64,000 nucleotides of DNA, from positions 65,033,401 through 65,097,400 of the forward strand of contig CM054118.1 of assembly GCA_028673005.1 (NCBI GenBank), in the 5' to 3' direction. Position numbers and translations under genes: made by a program. The notes beneath the pieces were generated by a model. The model saw nothing but the letters and a program-made list of their open reading frames with translations. It ran no database searches and was not told the origin of the DNA. Below are positions 36,021 to 47,714 of this stretch, piece by piece (position 1 is the first letter of the stretch; each line of letters starts with the position of its first letter). The stretch is from Tanypteryx hageni. Lineage: Eukaryota > Arthropoda > Insecta > Odonata > Petaluridae.

Positions 36021-36545
36021 ATGCGTTCTTTGCACGAAGTGAACGCACATAGGGGAGGTCGTTTCCGTCCGTTCGTTCGCATGTTAAAACTCGGGAACCG
36101 ATGGACGTATTTTGATGAAATTTGGTATTGGGGAGTTTTAGTAAAATTGGTCGACTAATTCCAATTTTGGTTAAAAATCGGACAACAATTACGACCACTT
36201 CGCATCAAGATCTACATGTAGTTTACATTGTTCCTTTATTTCTACTCGGGAACCGCCGGACGCATTTTGATGAAATTTGGCATTGGGGAGTTTTGCTAAA
36301 ATTGGTGGACCGATTCCCATTTTAATTAAAATCGGACAATAATTACGACTACTTTACACAAAGACCTACATGCCTATAATGTTCCTGTTTCAACTTGGGA
36401 ACCGCTGCACGTATTTTGATGAAATTTGGTATTCGGAATTTTTACTAAAATTGGTCGACTGGTTCCAATTCTGGTTCAAAATCGGACAACAATAACGACC
36501 ACCTTACATAAAGACCTACATGTATTTTACAACGTACCTCGCTAG
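36021..36545 (+). repeat. Tandem array, three units of about 150 bp
   Basis: The motif TCGGGAACCGnnGnACGTA then TTTTGATGAAATTTGGTATT starts at 36091, 36246 and 36395 (spacing 155 and 149). Each unit continues with GTAAAATTGGTCGACnnATTCC, AAAATCGGACAACAATTACG and AAGACCTACATG. The head GAACGCACATAGGGGAGGTC with GTCCGTTCGTTCG precedes the first unit and is also present, reversed, at 40265-40450. Confidence 0.85.
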
Positions 36546-37414
36546 CTTCTCGTTAAATACTCATCTAAGCGAAAAATGTTGAGAACATTGTGAAATCTCA
36601 AAGAACTCATTTGGAAACTCTGAGTACTCCGACATGGAGTACGCCTTTCCAATCTTGTTTAACACTCCTTTGTGCATGGGAATGATACTTAAGCCGCGTT
36701 TGCGTAATGAGTTATGCAGTTCAACGTAAAGGTTTCGTCCTCACTTCGTGTTCACTAGTGCGACAGTTTTTATCGTGGACAGAGTCATTCCGCGCGTCAG
36801 TGTTGTTGAAAATAAAATACAGAAGTTGAAGCAAACCGAATAAGAGTCGATAGCCTAAATTGCGCTAATACTTGTAATTATCACTGTAACTGGTGTATTA
36901 GTAGGCTGTTTTGGCATCTCTTGTAGGCGTTATACAAGATCGTTTTTCATTATTGCTAAATATTACACACGCCCGACGGCAGATTGCATTTCTCTATCTT
37001 AATGTATGTGTTGGTATCGTATCGTATGTTCCCAGCTGATTCACCTCTTCCTACGCACAATGGGTATCTAAGAGGTAGTACAATGAATAGCCGGATAGGA
37101 AGGGAGGAGAGAAACTTGGTTCCGGCTTTTAGTCTGCTCTTAACGAAGAGCTATGTATTGGTATGGAGATCTAGAACTGAATTTTTATTACGTCTACGTC
37201 AGGGATCAAGATAGTTTACACTAGACGGTCAAAACTCAAATGTATCTCATAAAATATTTCGTGTAAATCTAAAAAATTTAATAAGTATATTAAATCCGCA
37301 GTTCTAAAATATACGCAGTTTATTCCTCATTCAGATTTATAAAACTTATGCACAGATACTAAGTATGTTTTTCCTGTTGCCAGTGTTTTTTGCGTGTCAA
37401 AAGAGTTCTATGTA

Positions 37415-37550
37415 ATTTGACTCCCAGCATTTTCACTCCGGTAATTTGAGTCCCGGTAATTTGACATCCGGTCATTTTCACTCCCGGTAAATTCGCTCGC
37501 GGGAAATTTCACTCCCGGTAAATTCACTCCCACTGACTTCATTATTTTTG
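37415..37550 (+). repeat. Short direct-repeat cluster, about 16-bp units (ACTCCCGGTAAATTC)
   Basis: At least six variants of CACTCCCGGTAAATTC or GAGTCCCGGTAATTTGA follow one another. Such subterminal repeats are seen in Mutator-like (MULE) elements, and a FLYWCH/MULE relic begins 0.5 kb to the right, so the two may belong together. Confidence 0.7.
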
Positions 37551-38019
37551 TAAATCAGCACTAAATGTAACATTGATTTAAAACTAGTGTATGATAGGCG
37601 TAAATACTAATCATACTAATTGCCCTTGATCTGAATTTGTTAAAATTATCGATTAACGTAAATTAAAAGAAAACTTGAAAAGACGATTAATTATTACTGA
37701 TTTGGTTAAGCTTTTCATTTTAAAAATCCTATTTTTCGCATGGAAATTTAGTAGTGATTCCAGAATAGGTGCTTTAATTTAACAGCTTGAATTGAATGTT
37801 ACTTTTATTTAAAAAAGTCGCCATCAGTGAGTGACAAATACACTAATCACTAACTAACTTGTTACAGGTTAGTACTTCTTCGTATATATTTCGTGAAAAT
37901 AAAAAAGCATTTTATTTCATTCTTATTTTGTTTTTTATGCTGTGCTATTTTTGTTTTTTATTTTAACTTATTTAATTTAATTTATTTATAGAATCTGCTT
38001 TCCACCATGTAATACGTCA

Positions 38020-38610
38020 TTGAAAACATCAGGGGCAGGGAAAAACTTGTTGATGAAACGAATTATATTTACGAACCACAGAAAAAAAATTAGATGGAAC
38101 GAAGACATACTGGAAATGCGAAATAAAAGCTTGCAAGTCTCGAGTGCACACACAGACCAATAATGAAAATTACGCCATTATAAAAAGTGTTGGTGAGCAT
38201 CATCATAGTACCCCTGCTGCCAAATCAAAGATTCGCTAAACTTTAGATAACTTGAAGGCTGCCGCAATCTCTAGTCACATATCATCTCGGTCATTAATTG
38301 CTGCAGCTATTTAAAACCTGGAATATGGTGAAATATCGGAGCTACCGTGTGCTTCACAATTAAATGGAACTATACGAAATTGTCCTCGAGTGTATTCCCC
38401 TCCAATCCCTACAGGACTGGATACGAAATTCCTGATGAATTCAAATTTCAAATACTGGCGAACTCTTCTCACAGTTTGAACGTGGCGAGAATAATGAAAA
38501 TCGTTTACTTGTGTTTGCAACAGAGAAGAGGTTGGATGACCTAGAACAAATAAAATGTTGGGCAGGTGACGGAACTTTTAAATGCTGCCCTATATAAACG
38601 GAATTTCAGC
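38020..38610 (+). pseudogene. MULE/FLYWCH-type transposase relic
   Basis: Read with frame changes, the left part gives GREKLVDETNYIYE, then a Cys/His-spaced stretch with VGEHHH-like residues, AAK and TLDNLKAA, a FLYWCH zinc-finger pattern. The right part, in another frame, gives FSQFERGENNENRLLVFATE then KRLDDLEQIKCWAGDGTFKC and CP, the entry to the MULE transposase core in many insect elements. Several stops and shifts separate the pieces, and the catalytic domain does not continue. A dead DNA-transposon gene, possibly linked to the repeats at 37415-37550. Confidence 0.75.
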
Positions 38611-39424
38611 TTGGAACAAAGAAGAGTGTTTGGCTCAGTTAATAAGAAGATGATCCAAACGAAACTTACGATGCCCACTTTCCCAAATTTCCTAATTTAG
38701 CGTTACAAAATATTACAAGTACATTCAAACAGAAAACTAAATTGATCACGCGTATTAGTGTGGCAAACGTAACGTGAGTGAGAAATAGGATCGCGACGCA
38801 AAATTCTACAGGAACAAAAAGTCCAAACCAGAACTAATGCAGGCTGGTTTCCCAAAGTTGACTTCGCGAATTCATTACTTATATTGACAGGAAAGGTTTC
38901 ACTATGTGTTAGTCATTCCAAGAAATTCTCATACCATAAATGCCATTTGTAATTCATAGTTTATCAATGATAGAGAAAAATTGTTAAACAAATTAATAGA
39001 GCATTATCAGTTTTAAAATACTAAAAACAATTTCAAAATCTCTTTCTGTCATATTTTTCATGTATTTTTAAAATAAACGAATTTAATAAATGTTACTGTT
39101 TATACGCTAATATGTATGGATCAGCTGTCCATTGCTGAAGAGCAGTCGAGCGAAAAAGAAAATAACTCATTTGTTCACTCCTCTGTGTTCAAGCCGAGTT
39201 CGGTATTAATCATCACAATGGCAACAATCCGACAGAATGCTATTTAAAACGCAAAAAACGCTGTTTTGGTGAAGATTTAAAAAAAATACGATCAATTATC
39301 AAAATTCGGGGATAATAATTAGAATCTAAATTCTTTTCCCCTTAAAACAGTGCAAACCTCGCTCCGATATCACAATTTTAAGATATTTTAATGTATTAAA
39401 GAAAACATCTCTGCACGATTTCCT

Positions 39425-39600
39425 ATGTAAAACAATTAGGGAAAAAACGTTTCTGGAATCGAACCCAGGACTTTCAATCCTCGAAACAAAATCTCTTCGG
39501 GAGCTCGGTCCCAGTAGCAAGAGATTTCCATCAAAGGTCATGAAAATCGGTCTATTGGTTCAAAAGTTAATAGGGGGGGGGGGATAGATAGACACAACGA
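39425..39600 (-). repeat. tRNA-derived SINE-like copy, minus strand
   Basis: The complement reads AAAGTCCTGGGTTCGATTCC (B box) preceded by GGACCGAGCTCCCGAAGAG and CTATTAACTTTTGAACCAAT. It matches 49815-49995 over about 150 bases in the opposite orientation. A run of about ten G on the plus strand (39570-39580) is internal to the copy. The tRNA-like part is most like a class II (Leu/Ser) A box (GACCGAG). Confidence 0.65.
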
Positions 39601-39802
39601 AGAAACTATAAACCTATTTCCATTCTGGAAAGTAGGCTAAAATATTTGTTTTGATAGAGGTGAAGAGAACGAAAAGAAGAAATTCAAGGATGTGAACAAA
39701 CGGCTTAGCGTGCTGATCGAAAAGTACGATCCGAATTTAAAAATGGACTTTTTAAGAGGTATTGCATATAATTTGCATCCATTTTAGTAATGTTGTTTAA
39801 GT

Positions 39803-40030
39803 GAGTGTTTCTCAACCTTTTATTAGCCGCGGAAATGAAATGTTCGTACATTTTTCATTCATTGACTCGTCTTTTTCACTTAAAAATATTAATCAGAGCT
39901 GTGCGCTGGATCAAACAATATATACCGTAGATGAAAATAAACATCATGTCCTATTCAGCTGGCGGACCCCCGAGAAATAACGCCCCCCCCTCCCCTCCTC
40001 CTCCTCCCCCCCTTCGGTTGGGGAACACTG
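39803..40030. mobile_element. hAT MITE, 228 bp
   Basis: Left end GAGTGTTTCTCAACCTTTTA; right end read inward CAGTGTTCCCCAACCGAAGG. The first base of the left end has probably changed from C. Flanks GTTTAAGT (39795-39802) and GCTTAAAT (40031-40038) match at six of eight positions as a decayed target duplication. A C-rich run lies near the right end. No coding capacity. Confidence 0.7.
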
Positions 40031-40264
40031 GCTTAAATGATACTTCTATACCTACATAGTAAATTTGATTTATAATGACTAAGTTCCTGATATAAATGCG
40101 TTTTTAAGCTGATTTGTTAATTTCGCTTTCAATGTTGGCTGCATCCTCAAATAAATGTATTTTTTAAGGATAATTATTGCTTTTAACATTCAATGTTGGG
40201 AGCATCCTTAAAGTTATTTCTTTAATCTAATTAGTGTATTTATCATTTAATGATTGCAACTTGT

Positions 40265-40450
40265 AGGTCTTCATGTAAAGTGATCGTAATTATTGTCCGA
40301 TTTTAACCAAAATTTGAATCGTTCGACAAACTTTAGTAAAACTCCCCAATACCAAATTTCATCAATATACGTCCAGCGGTTCCCGAGTCCCATGCGAACG
40401 GTCGGAAACGACCTCTATATGCGTTCATCTCTCGCAAAGAACACGTAATA
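40265..40450 (-). repeat. Single reversed unit of the 36-kb tandem repeat with its head
   Basis: The complement carries GGGACTCGGGAACCGCTGGA, CGTATATTGATGAAATTTGG, GGACAATAATTACGATCACT and the GAACGCATATAGAGGTCG head shared with 36021-36090. This shows a dispersed element in which the unit number varies. Confidence 0.75.
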
Positions 40451-42890
40451 AGGTACTTTTAAAGAAACTCGTCATTACGTAGCTTGTATGGAAAACCTTA
40501 GATTCTCATGTGTAACGTGCGTTTTATACCATTTTTAGTATTCAACTTAAATGAAATCTCTAAGTGCGAATTACTTAGTGCTTGTTGAGCGAGCGAGTTT
40601 ATTTTTATAAAATAATCAAATAAATCATTGCGTATCAAATTTCTGAATTTCGGAGTTTCTCTTTGCATAAAAGGACTCAACTATTGAATGATTAGCTCGT
40701 TTAATAAATGGTCGTGGGAAAAAAAGCATAGTGGGATAATCATTCCAACCGATGCCTACTCACTAACCCGATTTCGACTTAAATGCTATCTATAATGGAC
40801 ACCAATTACTGGAGACCCTTAGTTGCCTTGGCATCAATATAAACCACCTTGCCATTGTCATCAGTTAAGCGCCTTATCTACATTTACCCTACAAATCTCC
40901 AGATATGTGAGTGGCAGGGATTGCAGTGTCTCAGTGTGCGTTATGCATGGGAATTTACGGTAGGTACTTCTATGAGGACGTTACTAAACTGAATTTTGGA
41001 TCGCCTTCAGTCGATGCATTTGAGACCAATTTCGATTAGAAAAATGATTTTTTTATAAGCGGCGTAATTTTCCTGCAGCTTTGGTCTTCCTCTTATTTAA
41101 CTTGGCACTTCTCACTCCCTCTCCCTAAGGTTTTGCATAAGCGTCTTTCCTCGCGTTCTGATACCCCTCCCACCAACCCCTTTGTGTGCGATCACCGATC
41201 GTCTCCTTCCCCTTTTCCCAAATTCACACCAGCCCCCCCCCCCTCCCACGAGTGGGATCGTCCAAGTGGGCAGAGAGATAGAGAGGTCGACTGCCGGATT
41301 GCAGTGCTCCCCTTCTCGCAGCTGCCCTCTCAAAAAGAAGCATGGCTGTTACTCGCCTTGCATCGCACTCTCGCTCACATGAAATCACATTGCAACGCGG
41401 TTTTGTTTTTTTTCTTGGCGCGATACGCATCAAAATAATGAGGCCGTTTTAGTGCGTTTGTTATTTATAGTCGAAAGCTTTTTGAAGGGATTTTAAGTTG
41501 GTGCACTTTGTTTTCGAGTCCGCTCGTAATTTTCTATTTATTTTATTATTTTTTCAATGACTCGCTTATAGGTATCATACCGCTGTTATTTATTGCTATT
41601 AATTAATTGTCAAAAGGAGACCTGTGTCTATCGATATATTTTTTGCCAATTTTGGCGGAACCATGCGTTTGACGTCAGCGCGTTATTTACTGTTACCTAA
41701 TATAATGGGAAAAAATTGTCCCCTTTGATACGTTTCGGGCTACTGTGTAGCCATATAAATCCACTCGACTCCCTGTCCGCTGATTTTTTGTTTTGCCCAG
41801 AAACCGGACCATTGGGAGGGGTCACTGGCTGTTTAAATAGGTTAGCGTACTGTTAGGCGCTAACAGTGGCATTTGGACCGTATCTCTTTAACCGTGCGTC
41901 TCGGATCAATAATGATGCCACTGTCGTTTTTCAACTTTCATTTTAATTGCTACACCAGTTCGTCTTGTCGGAAATTTATCTGCGAACAGGATCTGGCATT
42001 GGCCGTTTTTCACGGAATGGATAAGTAGGTATATCTCATGCACTTATTCATTCCGTCGGGCATTTATTTTGAAATTTAATTTCTCTATGCATCGCCCTAA
42101 GAATGGAATTAGTGAGCTTGAATTTTATAAAAAAATAATGTGATTTCAGTTTTGTAGCTTAATAAACAGCTGCTTTGAAAGAATCGCAATGTAAGAGTAC
42201 AACATTTCGATATTTATATGGTATTAAGACTTAGAAAATCAAACTTCCTAGTGGAAGCGGTAGGTATCATTTAAGCCGTTTAAATTCTAATACATCCATT
42301 AAACGATTAAACGAAGAGACATCATCTGGAAAGTCATTAGAGAAGAAGAGCTTCCTTTTCCCTCCGAGTTCGTTGACTTCGGAGGCGTCCCGTCGAAAAC
42401 TCCATGTTGTCCTCCTCCCCCGCCTTTCCCATCCCACTCAACATTCCTCGCCAGTCGGAATCCGCGTGCGCCATAGGATCGGTGATACGCAGGGAAGCCT
42501 ACTTCCGACGTCTTTACGCGCGCGCGGTCTTTCTCCTCAATGAACAGGCCTCACTCGTCGTGACTGAAAGCTCTGGGGTGACAGCTTATATCGTTCCGTG
42601 TTTGTGATTTTAAAATTATTTACGCGAAAGCTGGTGAAACGGCATCTTGGGCGAATCGGGAAACGATTCGTGAAGTCTTCGTGGCTTAAAATGCATCTTT
42701 ATTTGAAGTCATTCTCGAATACGCCAAATCTTTTCATTAGAGGTTAATTTTCGTGGGGATTTTTAGCTTTCCATCCATTCTCTTTCTCTGATATGCATAG
42801 AATCTGCACGGCAATAGTTGTCATTAAATCTTATCAAACAAATCGATGTTATAGATTTTATCCATCAGTTTAGCGACGCTGGAAATTTCA
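40451..42890. other. No recognised gene; GC-rich patch
   Basis: 41100-41440 is C-rich and gives overlapping frames on both strands with no motif. 42360-42600 is also locally GC-rich. No repeat pairs were identified. Confidence 0.3.
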
Positions 42891-42896
42891 TGCTGT

Positions 42897-43522
42897 ATGG
42901 GAACCTTTTATGCGTATTTGGTGGCTAAGTTTATGTCATGTTTCGATCAAATACCGGAAGCTTTTGTCCGCTTCGAGTCGACGTGCAGTTCGAGTTTTGC
43001 AATGGCTCCCGGGATGGTTGGCCCGTGCCGAAGGGGTCCGCGTGTTCGGGGAAGTCGCCTCATTCCTAACGTCAAAAGCGTTAGGAGACGACGCGAGCGT
43101 GCCCCGTGCCGCGCGAGCGCGATCTGGCGCACGGTCTCGGAGGAAGAGAGCCAAGGTCACGGGGTCAGTGCTAATCACACTCGACGGTTCCTCGGCCTCA
43201 GTCGCCCGCCGTATCGCCTACCACGAGGGCAACGGAATCGCTGCGGCGGGGTAGTGGCGGCAGCGGCATCCCTGAGGAGGAGGAGGAGGGACCGACGGCG
43301 GTGTTGGTGGCTCTGTCGTCGGTGGAAAGCGTCGGAGAGTGCGGCCGGGAGCCGGCCGATCGAGGGATTGCGACGGGGAAGGCCGCCCCCTCTTCTAACC
43401 GGGTCGCGATGTGTCCCAGGGGGTCCTCGAGACGTTTGCCGCCCGCGGCTGCATCCTCCGTGACGCCGCTGGGCAGCGCTGCGAGCGTCGCTGCCGTCCA
43501 CCGCGACGTCCCTTTCATGCCA
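42897..43522 (+). other. GC-rich CpG island with exon-like 3' boundary
   Basis: The most GC- and CpG-rich block in the window. Overlapping frames stay open on both strands (up to 188 codons), so an open frame alone is weak evidence. One plus-strand frame (43178-43522) has exon-like composition (SPAVSPTT, EEEEEGPTA, VALSSVESV) and reaches DVPFMP exactly before GTGAGTAAG, a consensus splice donor at 43523. It may be a first or internal exon of an alternative promoter for a neighbouring gene, or merely an island. No domain recognised. Confidence 0.35.
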
Positions 43523-44648
43523 GTGAGTAAGGGTTAAATGCCTCTCTATCTCGAGGCGTTCTAGGTATGTGGAGCGGTCGCCGGGAGATGGCTTATCTAT
43601 TCTAATAATGGAAACAGGTCTTGCGGATATGATAATGATGTTAAAATTGGTGCGCATCTATGGGAACGAACGGCTGGTGTTGTCTATTGTCAAGATCATT
43701 CGCAGTGGGATATTTCATAGTGGAAACTTTTTGCATCCGAGAGTTAAGGATTCACTCTCGTGATGGAAATTGTTCTTTTTTTTGTAGCGCCTATCTTTTC
43801 CTGTCTCCGATAATGCCTCGCAAATGTGCCGCCTCCCATTCATTCCTGGGAGGGCGTACAATGGTCGGACGTCCATTCCGGCGCCAAACGCGAGAGGACC
43901 GCGGGCATGTGCACCCGCCACTCCCCGAGGAGGCGGAGAAACGTGGTTCCGGTATTTGCCCATTCGCGAAATGGGTCACGTGGCTTAAAGCCACTCGACA
44001 AACAAGTTTTGAAAGAAATCATTCAAGTGGTGTGAAAGGATGGAGCTGTGTGCTTTTAAAATCTTGTTGCCGGCTCGGGTGTAACTGTAAATACAGACAG
44101 CGGTTGGGGACTTGACGCCATTCCAAATTAATATTTGTTGTCTCTAGCGCATCATTTTGACGAAGACTTAAAAAGTGCATTGTATGTTTTTGAATGTTCG
44201 TTGCAGCGGTTTGGGAAGGTGCTTTAATTGATCCGATTGTGCACTTACGCTTGTAATTAGAATTTTTTTGGAATTGATTGTTTGCAATTTTTATTTTATA
44301 TCGTGAAGCGTTCGTATTTAAGATTAAATTTATTTTTAATTTAAAAACAATTCGCATTTGTCTTTCAACATTTGATTTTTCGCAATTGCATCGTCTTATT
44401 TGCGACCGACGACAACTTTAAAATCGTATTATTATGTTCCCGTAGATTTTAACAGCTGATACATTTGTATTGAAGTTTCTATTTGTCGATTTCTATGGAT
44501 GTTGTTTATTTTTCAACAAATTGTATTTTCCAGTTTTTCGTAGAAGAAGGCTTTTACTCGACATTTAAACAATAACGACTAACGTGACGTCGAGTAGTGT
44601 ATGTGTCGTTTAATACATTTTAAATAAATGCAAATGATTGAATTGAAT
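43523..44648. other. No recognised gene or repeat
   Basis: 43660-44115 has an open frame of 151 codons in sequence still somewhat GC-rich, with no known motif. The remainder is AT-rich. Confidence 0.3.
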
Positions 44649-44652
44649 TTAA

Positions 44653-44888
44653 CCTTTAACTGGTATCGTCATTTTGGCCCCCGTAACTGGTATCGTGAGG
44701 CCATTTTTGACCCGAATTTTAAAAATTGAAATTATGTACATTATTAAATGCACTTGTTTCGCGTACGAAAACGGTGGGACCGTTTTGGTGATGGTAATTA
44801 GCGCACAGATTTTGTAATCACTCTGCCAGTACAAGTAGTAATCACGTAATCAAAAGTTCAAGTTCGATGCGACGGTGCCAGTTAAGGA
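44653..44888. mobile_element. piggyBac-like MITE, about 236 bp, TTAA-flanked
   Basis: Left end CCTTTAACTGGTATCGTCAT directly after TTAA (44649-44652), with a second CGTAACTGGTATCGTGAGG just inside. Right end, read inward, CCTTAACTGGCACCGTCGCA with TTAA just outside (44889-44892; one extra A). The doubled terminal motif is the same arrangement as in the piggyBac relic at 9266. A TTAA target is the mark of piggyBac. Confidence 0.75.
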
Positions 44889-44892
44889 TTAA

Positions 44893-45959
44893 TGTATTAA
44901 ATTGTATCCTCATCTTTGAATACCGATATTCTTGCTACTACAAGCGAAATATTTTAAATTTTAAGCAAGAAGGGTGGTGTTTGAAAACTTCTTCTGCTTA
45001 TTATCGTGAGAGGTAGATAAGTAAACGAAAACGTTGCGGATAACTATCAATTCGTGTGTATTTCTTATTATTTTTCTTTGTTTCTCATAAATTTTTTAAT
45101 TGTCAGAATTCACTTTTGCTGTAATACAAAGTATTTTTAAGTTGTTATATCTTCAGGGTTACTCTATTTCCGTACACAAGCACATTCATTTAAAGTTATT
45201 CCCAAATATTGTAATGTAAATTATTTTGTGATAACTAGCCACATTATTTTCTTTTTGTTTGTCTTGGCTAATATTACATGTACATGTTATCTTGCGATGT
45301 ACGTAATTTTTGGGTGGCAGAAGGATAATATTAGCTGTTAGTACCGTAATTTTTCATAGAAAAATTGTCGATTGAGCTTCTTCGCCGCATGTCTCTCAAA
45401 TTATCTTTCTTTTCACGCGGCTTTTTATTATTTTTTTCGGCAAGCATTTAGTGTATAATTATAGTATTGGGAGTATCAGTAGTAATCGATGTGGTTTTTT
45501 TCGCTTATCGATTTCCTGTCGGTTAGAGTCTGCTTCTATGCCTGCACAGTTCGATGTAGTTCATCTTAACCGCTCTTCTTTCTGTCCTTAGGTATGGAAT
45601 TTTATCATTTCGCTCTGTGAAATTTTTTATCGCCTTCGTAAAGCAGCGATTTCTTAAATGAAATCAACTAATCTTATTTCATCACCATCTAAGTTATACG
45701 GCATCTTCAGTTGTTAAAAAAACATCATGTTCCAATACTCGGTCCTGTGTGAATATTTTATTTCTTGCCCAAATAGCTATAAACAAGTTAGGAAAGTGTA
45801 CAGTGTATCACAAATAGGCGCGTTTCGTGCGCTGGTGTATTTGAAACTATACGATATAATTTGATCGAACACACCATAAAACAGCAAAACACCACGACCC
45901 GATTATCTCTTGTCTATTAAAAATTTCTTCTCCCCCCCTTAGTTGTTGCATCAATTAAC
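44893..45959. other. No recognised gene or repeat
   Basis: AT-rich with many stops in all frames; no structure seen. Confidence 0.3.
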
Positions 45960-46150
45960 ATATGTAATTTTAATGACTAAAAACTGCAAAACGATATATC
46001 AGAAATGATGCCAAGGAAATATTCAATTTTTATTTACCAATAGTTAATCTATTTTCTTCCGCTTACAAAATCTGTAATGCATCCTTAAGGAATTAAATGT
46101 ACCTCACTTGAGTTCAGTAGTTGTAATATTTACGTTGACGTTCTTTTCTT
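45960..46150 (-). repeat. Dispersed repeat, copy 3 (reversed)
   Basis: The complement shows AATATTTCCTTGGCATCATT, TGATATATCGTTTTGCAG and AATATTACAACTACTGAACT, matching 21230-21370 closely. It lacks the tRNA-like insertion. Confidence 0.6.
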
Positions 46151-47432
46151 CACCGTGGATAATTCATTTCCTATTTTGATATGACCAAAAATTTACGAGA
46201 TATAACGGAAAGTTAATTTTTTGTCACCAGTAAAATGGTACCCCTGATTGGCTTGCGTGATTTGTGTGATTTTCTTATTGCCTTTGACTGCAAGTCCTTA
46301 ATATCAAATTTCATAAAAATCCGTTCTGCAGAAGCCGAGAACAAAAATGCGGGCGGACAGACGGACGGGCAAACCGAAGCCAATAGTCGCTTATGCTGGA
46401 AGCGAAACGCGCTTAAAAACTATTGCGATAATTCCGTGATAGATGGTCACTGCAGTTGTGATGGGCTCAATACAAGTCCGTGCCTGGTAGCGACAGTTCC
46501 CGCGCATTTCGCGTTTGGTTACTTTTCGCCTTGGTCAGTGCCGTTACGATCCCCTTTGAATAAAAAAAAATTGTGTAAATTTTATTAGGTTTCGCTATTA
46601 TCTCCTTATAGCCCATTTTATTTCTAAAATTTACCCCAACAAAAACTCCTCTCCATTCATAATCTTTCGGCGCGTGTGGTGGCACAGCTATTGAACAGCA
46701 TTTGTGTGACGTGTTTCTTTCCCGAAATTACTTGACTTGCCCAAGTGGTCTACGAAACGTGTCTAAATACTACCATTCGAGGACAGGAGTTAGTCGTACA
46801 GCTCGAAATGTTTATCTCAGAGGTCACACACAGTCGTTTTATGTTGTGCTCATGAATTGCCTTAGGGCAAAGGAACCTTTAAAAGTATTGGAGCCATAAT
46901 ACATTGTTCTTTTTATTCCGTCTTTACGGTGTGGCCATACTTTATAATCTATCTCATATATTTAATCGGTTAGTTTAGGAATGATTTGAAGTGTTACCTA
47001 TGTATTTCCCACCCTAGGCAATGTATTGTTTGAAATTACTTTTTATTACAAATTATTTAAAAAATTGATAATGAAATTCGTTTATTCTTTTTAAAAATAC
47101 GTCTCCTACCCCAGTTTAGAATCGATTTCCATACATTCGGTGCGTTTCATTTACTTAATTAATAATTAACCGTCGGAAAGCATAATTCTCGCGGCCATTT
47201 AAATTGGATGTCAGATTTAATCTTTTCGGCCAAAGTGCAAGTTGACTAAGTATCTCGTCACTGCTTTGTATAACCGTAATAATTCTCCACCACGCTATTT
47301 TAACCTAATGGCCTTTTTGTATGATATAATGCAGAAGGTCGCAAGGTTCTTCAACTCGGATCTACTCAATGTCACTTTATTTTATTATTGTTATTTCGCT
47401 TCATTCTTGTGTCTTCAAGAGTATGGGTTATC
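46151..47432. other. No recognised gene
   Basis: 46300-46390 contains CAAATTTCATAAAAATCCG followed by GCGGGCGGACAGACGGACGG, a relative of the GTCCGTCCGT / GATGAAATTTGG repeat. The rest is unstructured. Confidence 0.3.
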
Positions 47433-47440
47433 CAATAAAC

Positions 47441-47706
47441 CAGTGGTGCCCAGCCATTTTTACATGGCGGGCCGCATTGGAAGTTGCCAATTCTTCGGCG
47501 TGCCGGAACAGAATTTAAATTGGAAATTACCTGAATATTCTTAGGTGCAATATAAGTGAAAATCAATTCTAAATAAGGTTTTTATGGTTAAAATTTCAAC
47601 ATTAAAAGTTTTATTATCAAAATTTTCATAGTAATGTTTGAATTTGTGTGTTAAAATTCTCGGATTGCTTTCTTATCATAGCACCGCCGTAAGTTTGGCA
47701 CCACTG
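47441..47706. mobile_element. hAT MITE, 266 bp, with 8-bp target duplication
   Basis: Ends CAGTGGTGCCCAGCCATTTT and, read inward from the right, CAGTGGTGCCAAACTTACGG. Flanks CAATAAAC (47433-47440) and CAAGAAAC (47707-47714) differ at one base. ACATGGCGGGCCGCATT near the left end is shared with the hAT end at 15190-15228. No transposase. Confidence 0.88.
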
Positions 47707-47714
47707 CAAGAAAC

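Noticed and set aside
36021..36545. CRISPR-like array
   Set aside because: The repeats are contiguous 150-bp units without unique spacers, and the genome is eukaryotic.
43175..43657. 160-codon minus-strand frame rich in Arg
   Set aside because: Antisense of a GC-rich island where all frames stay open; no domain, and the plus strand has the better boundary.
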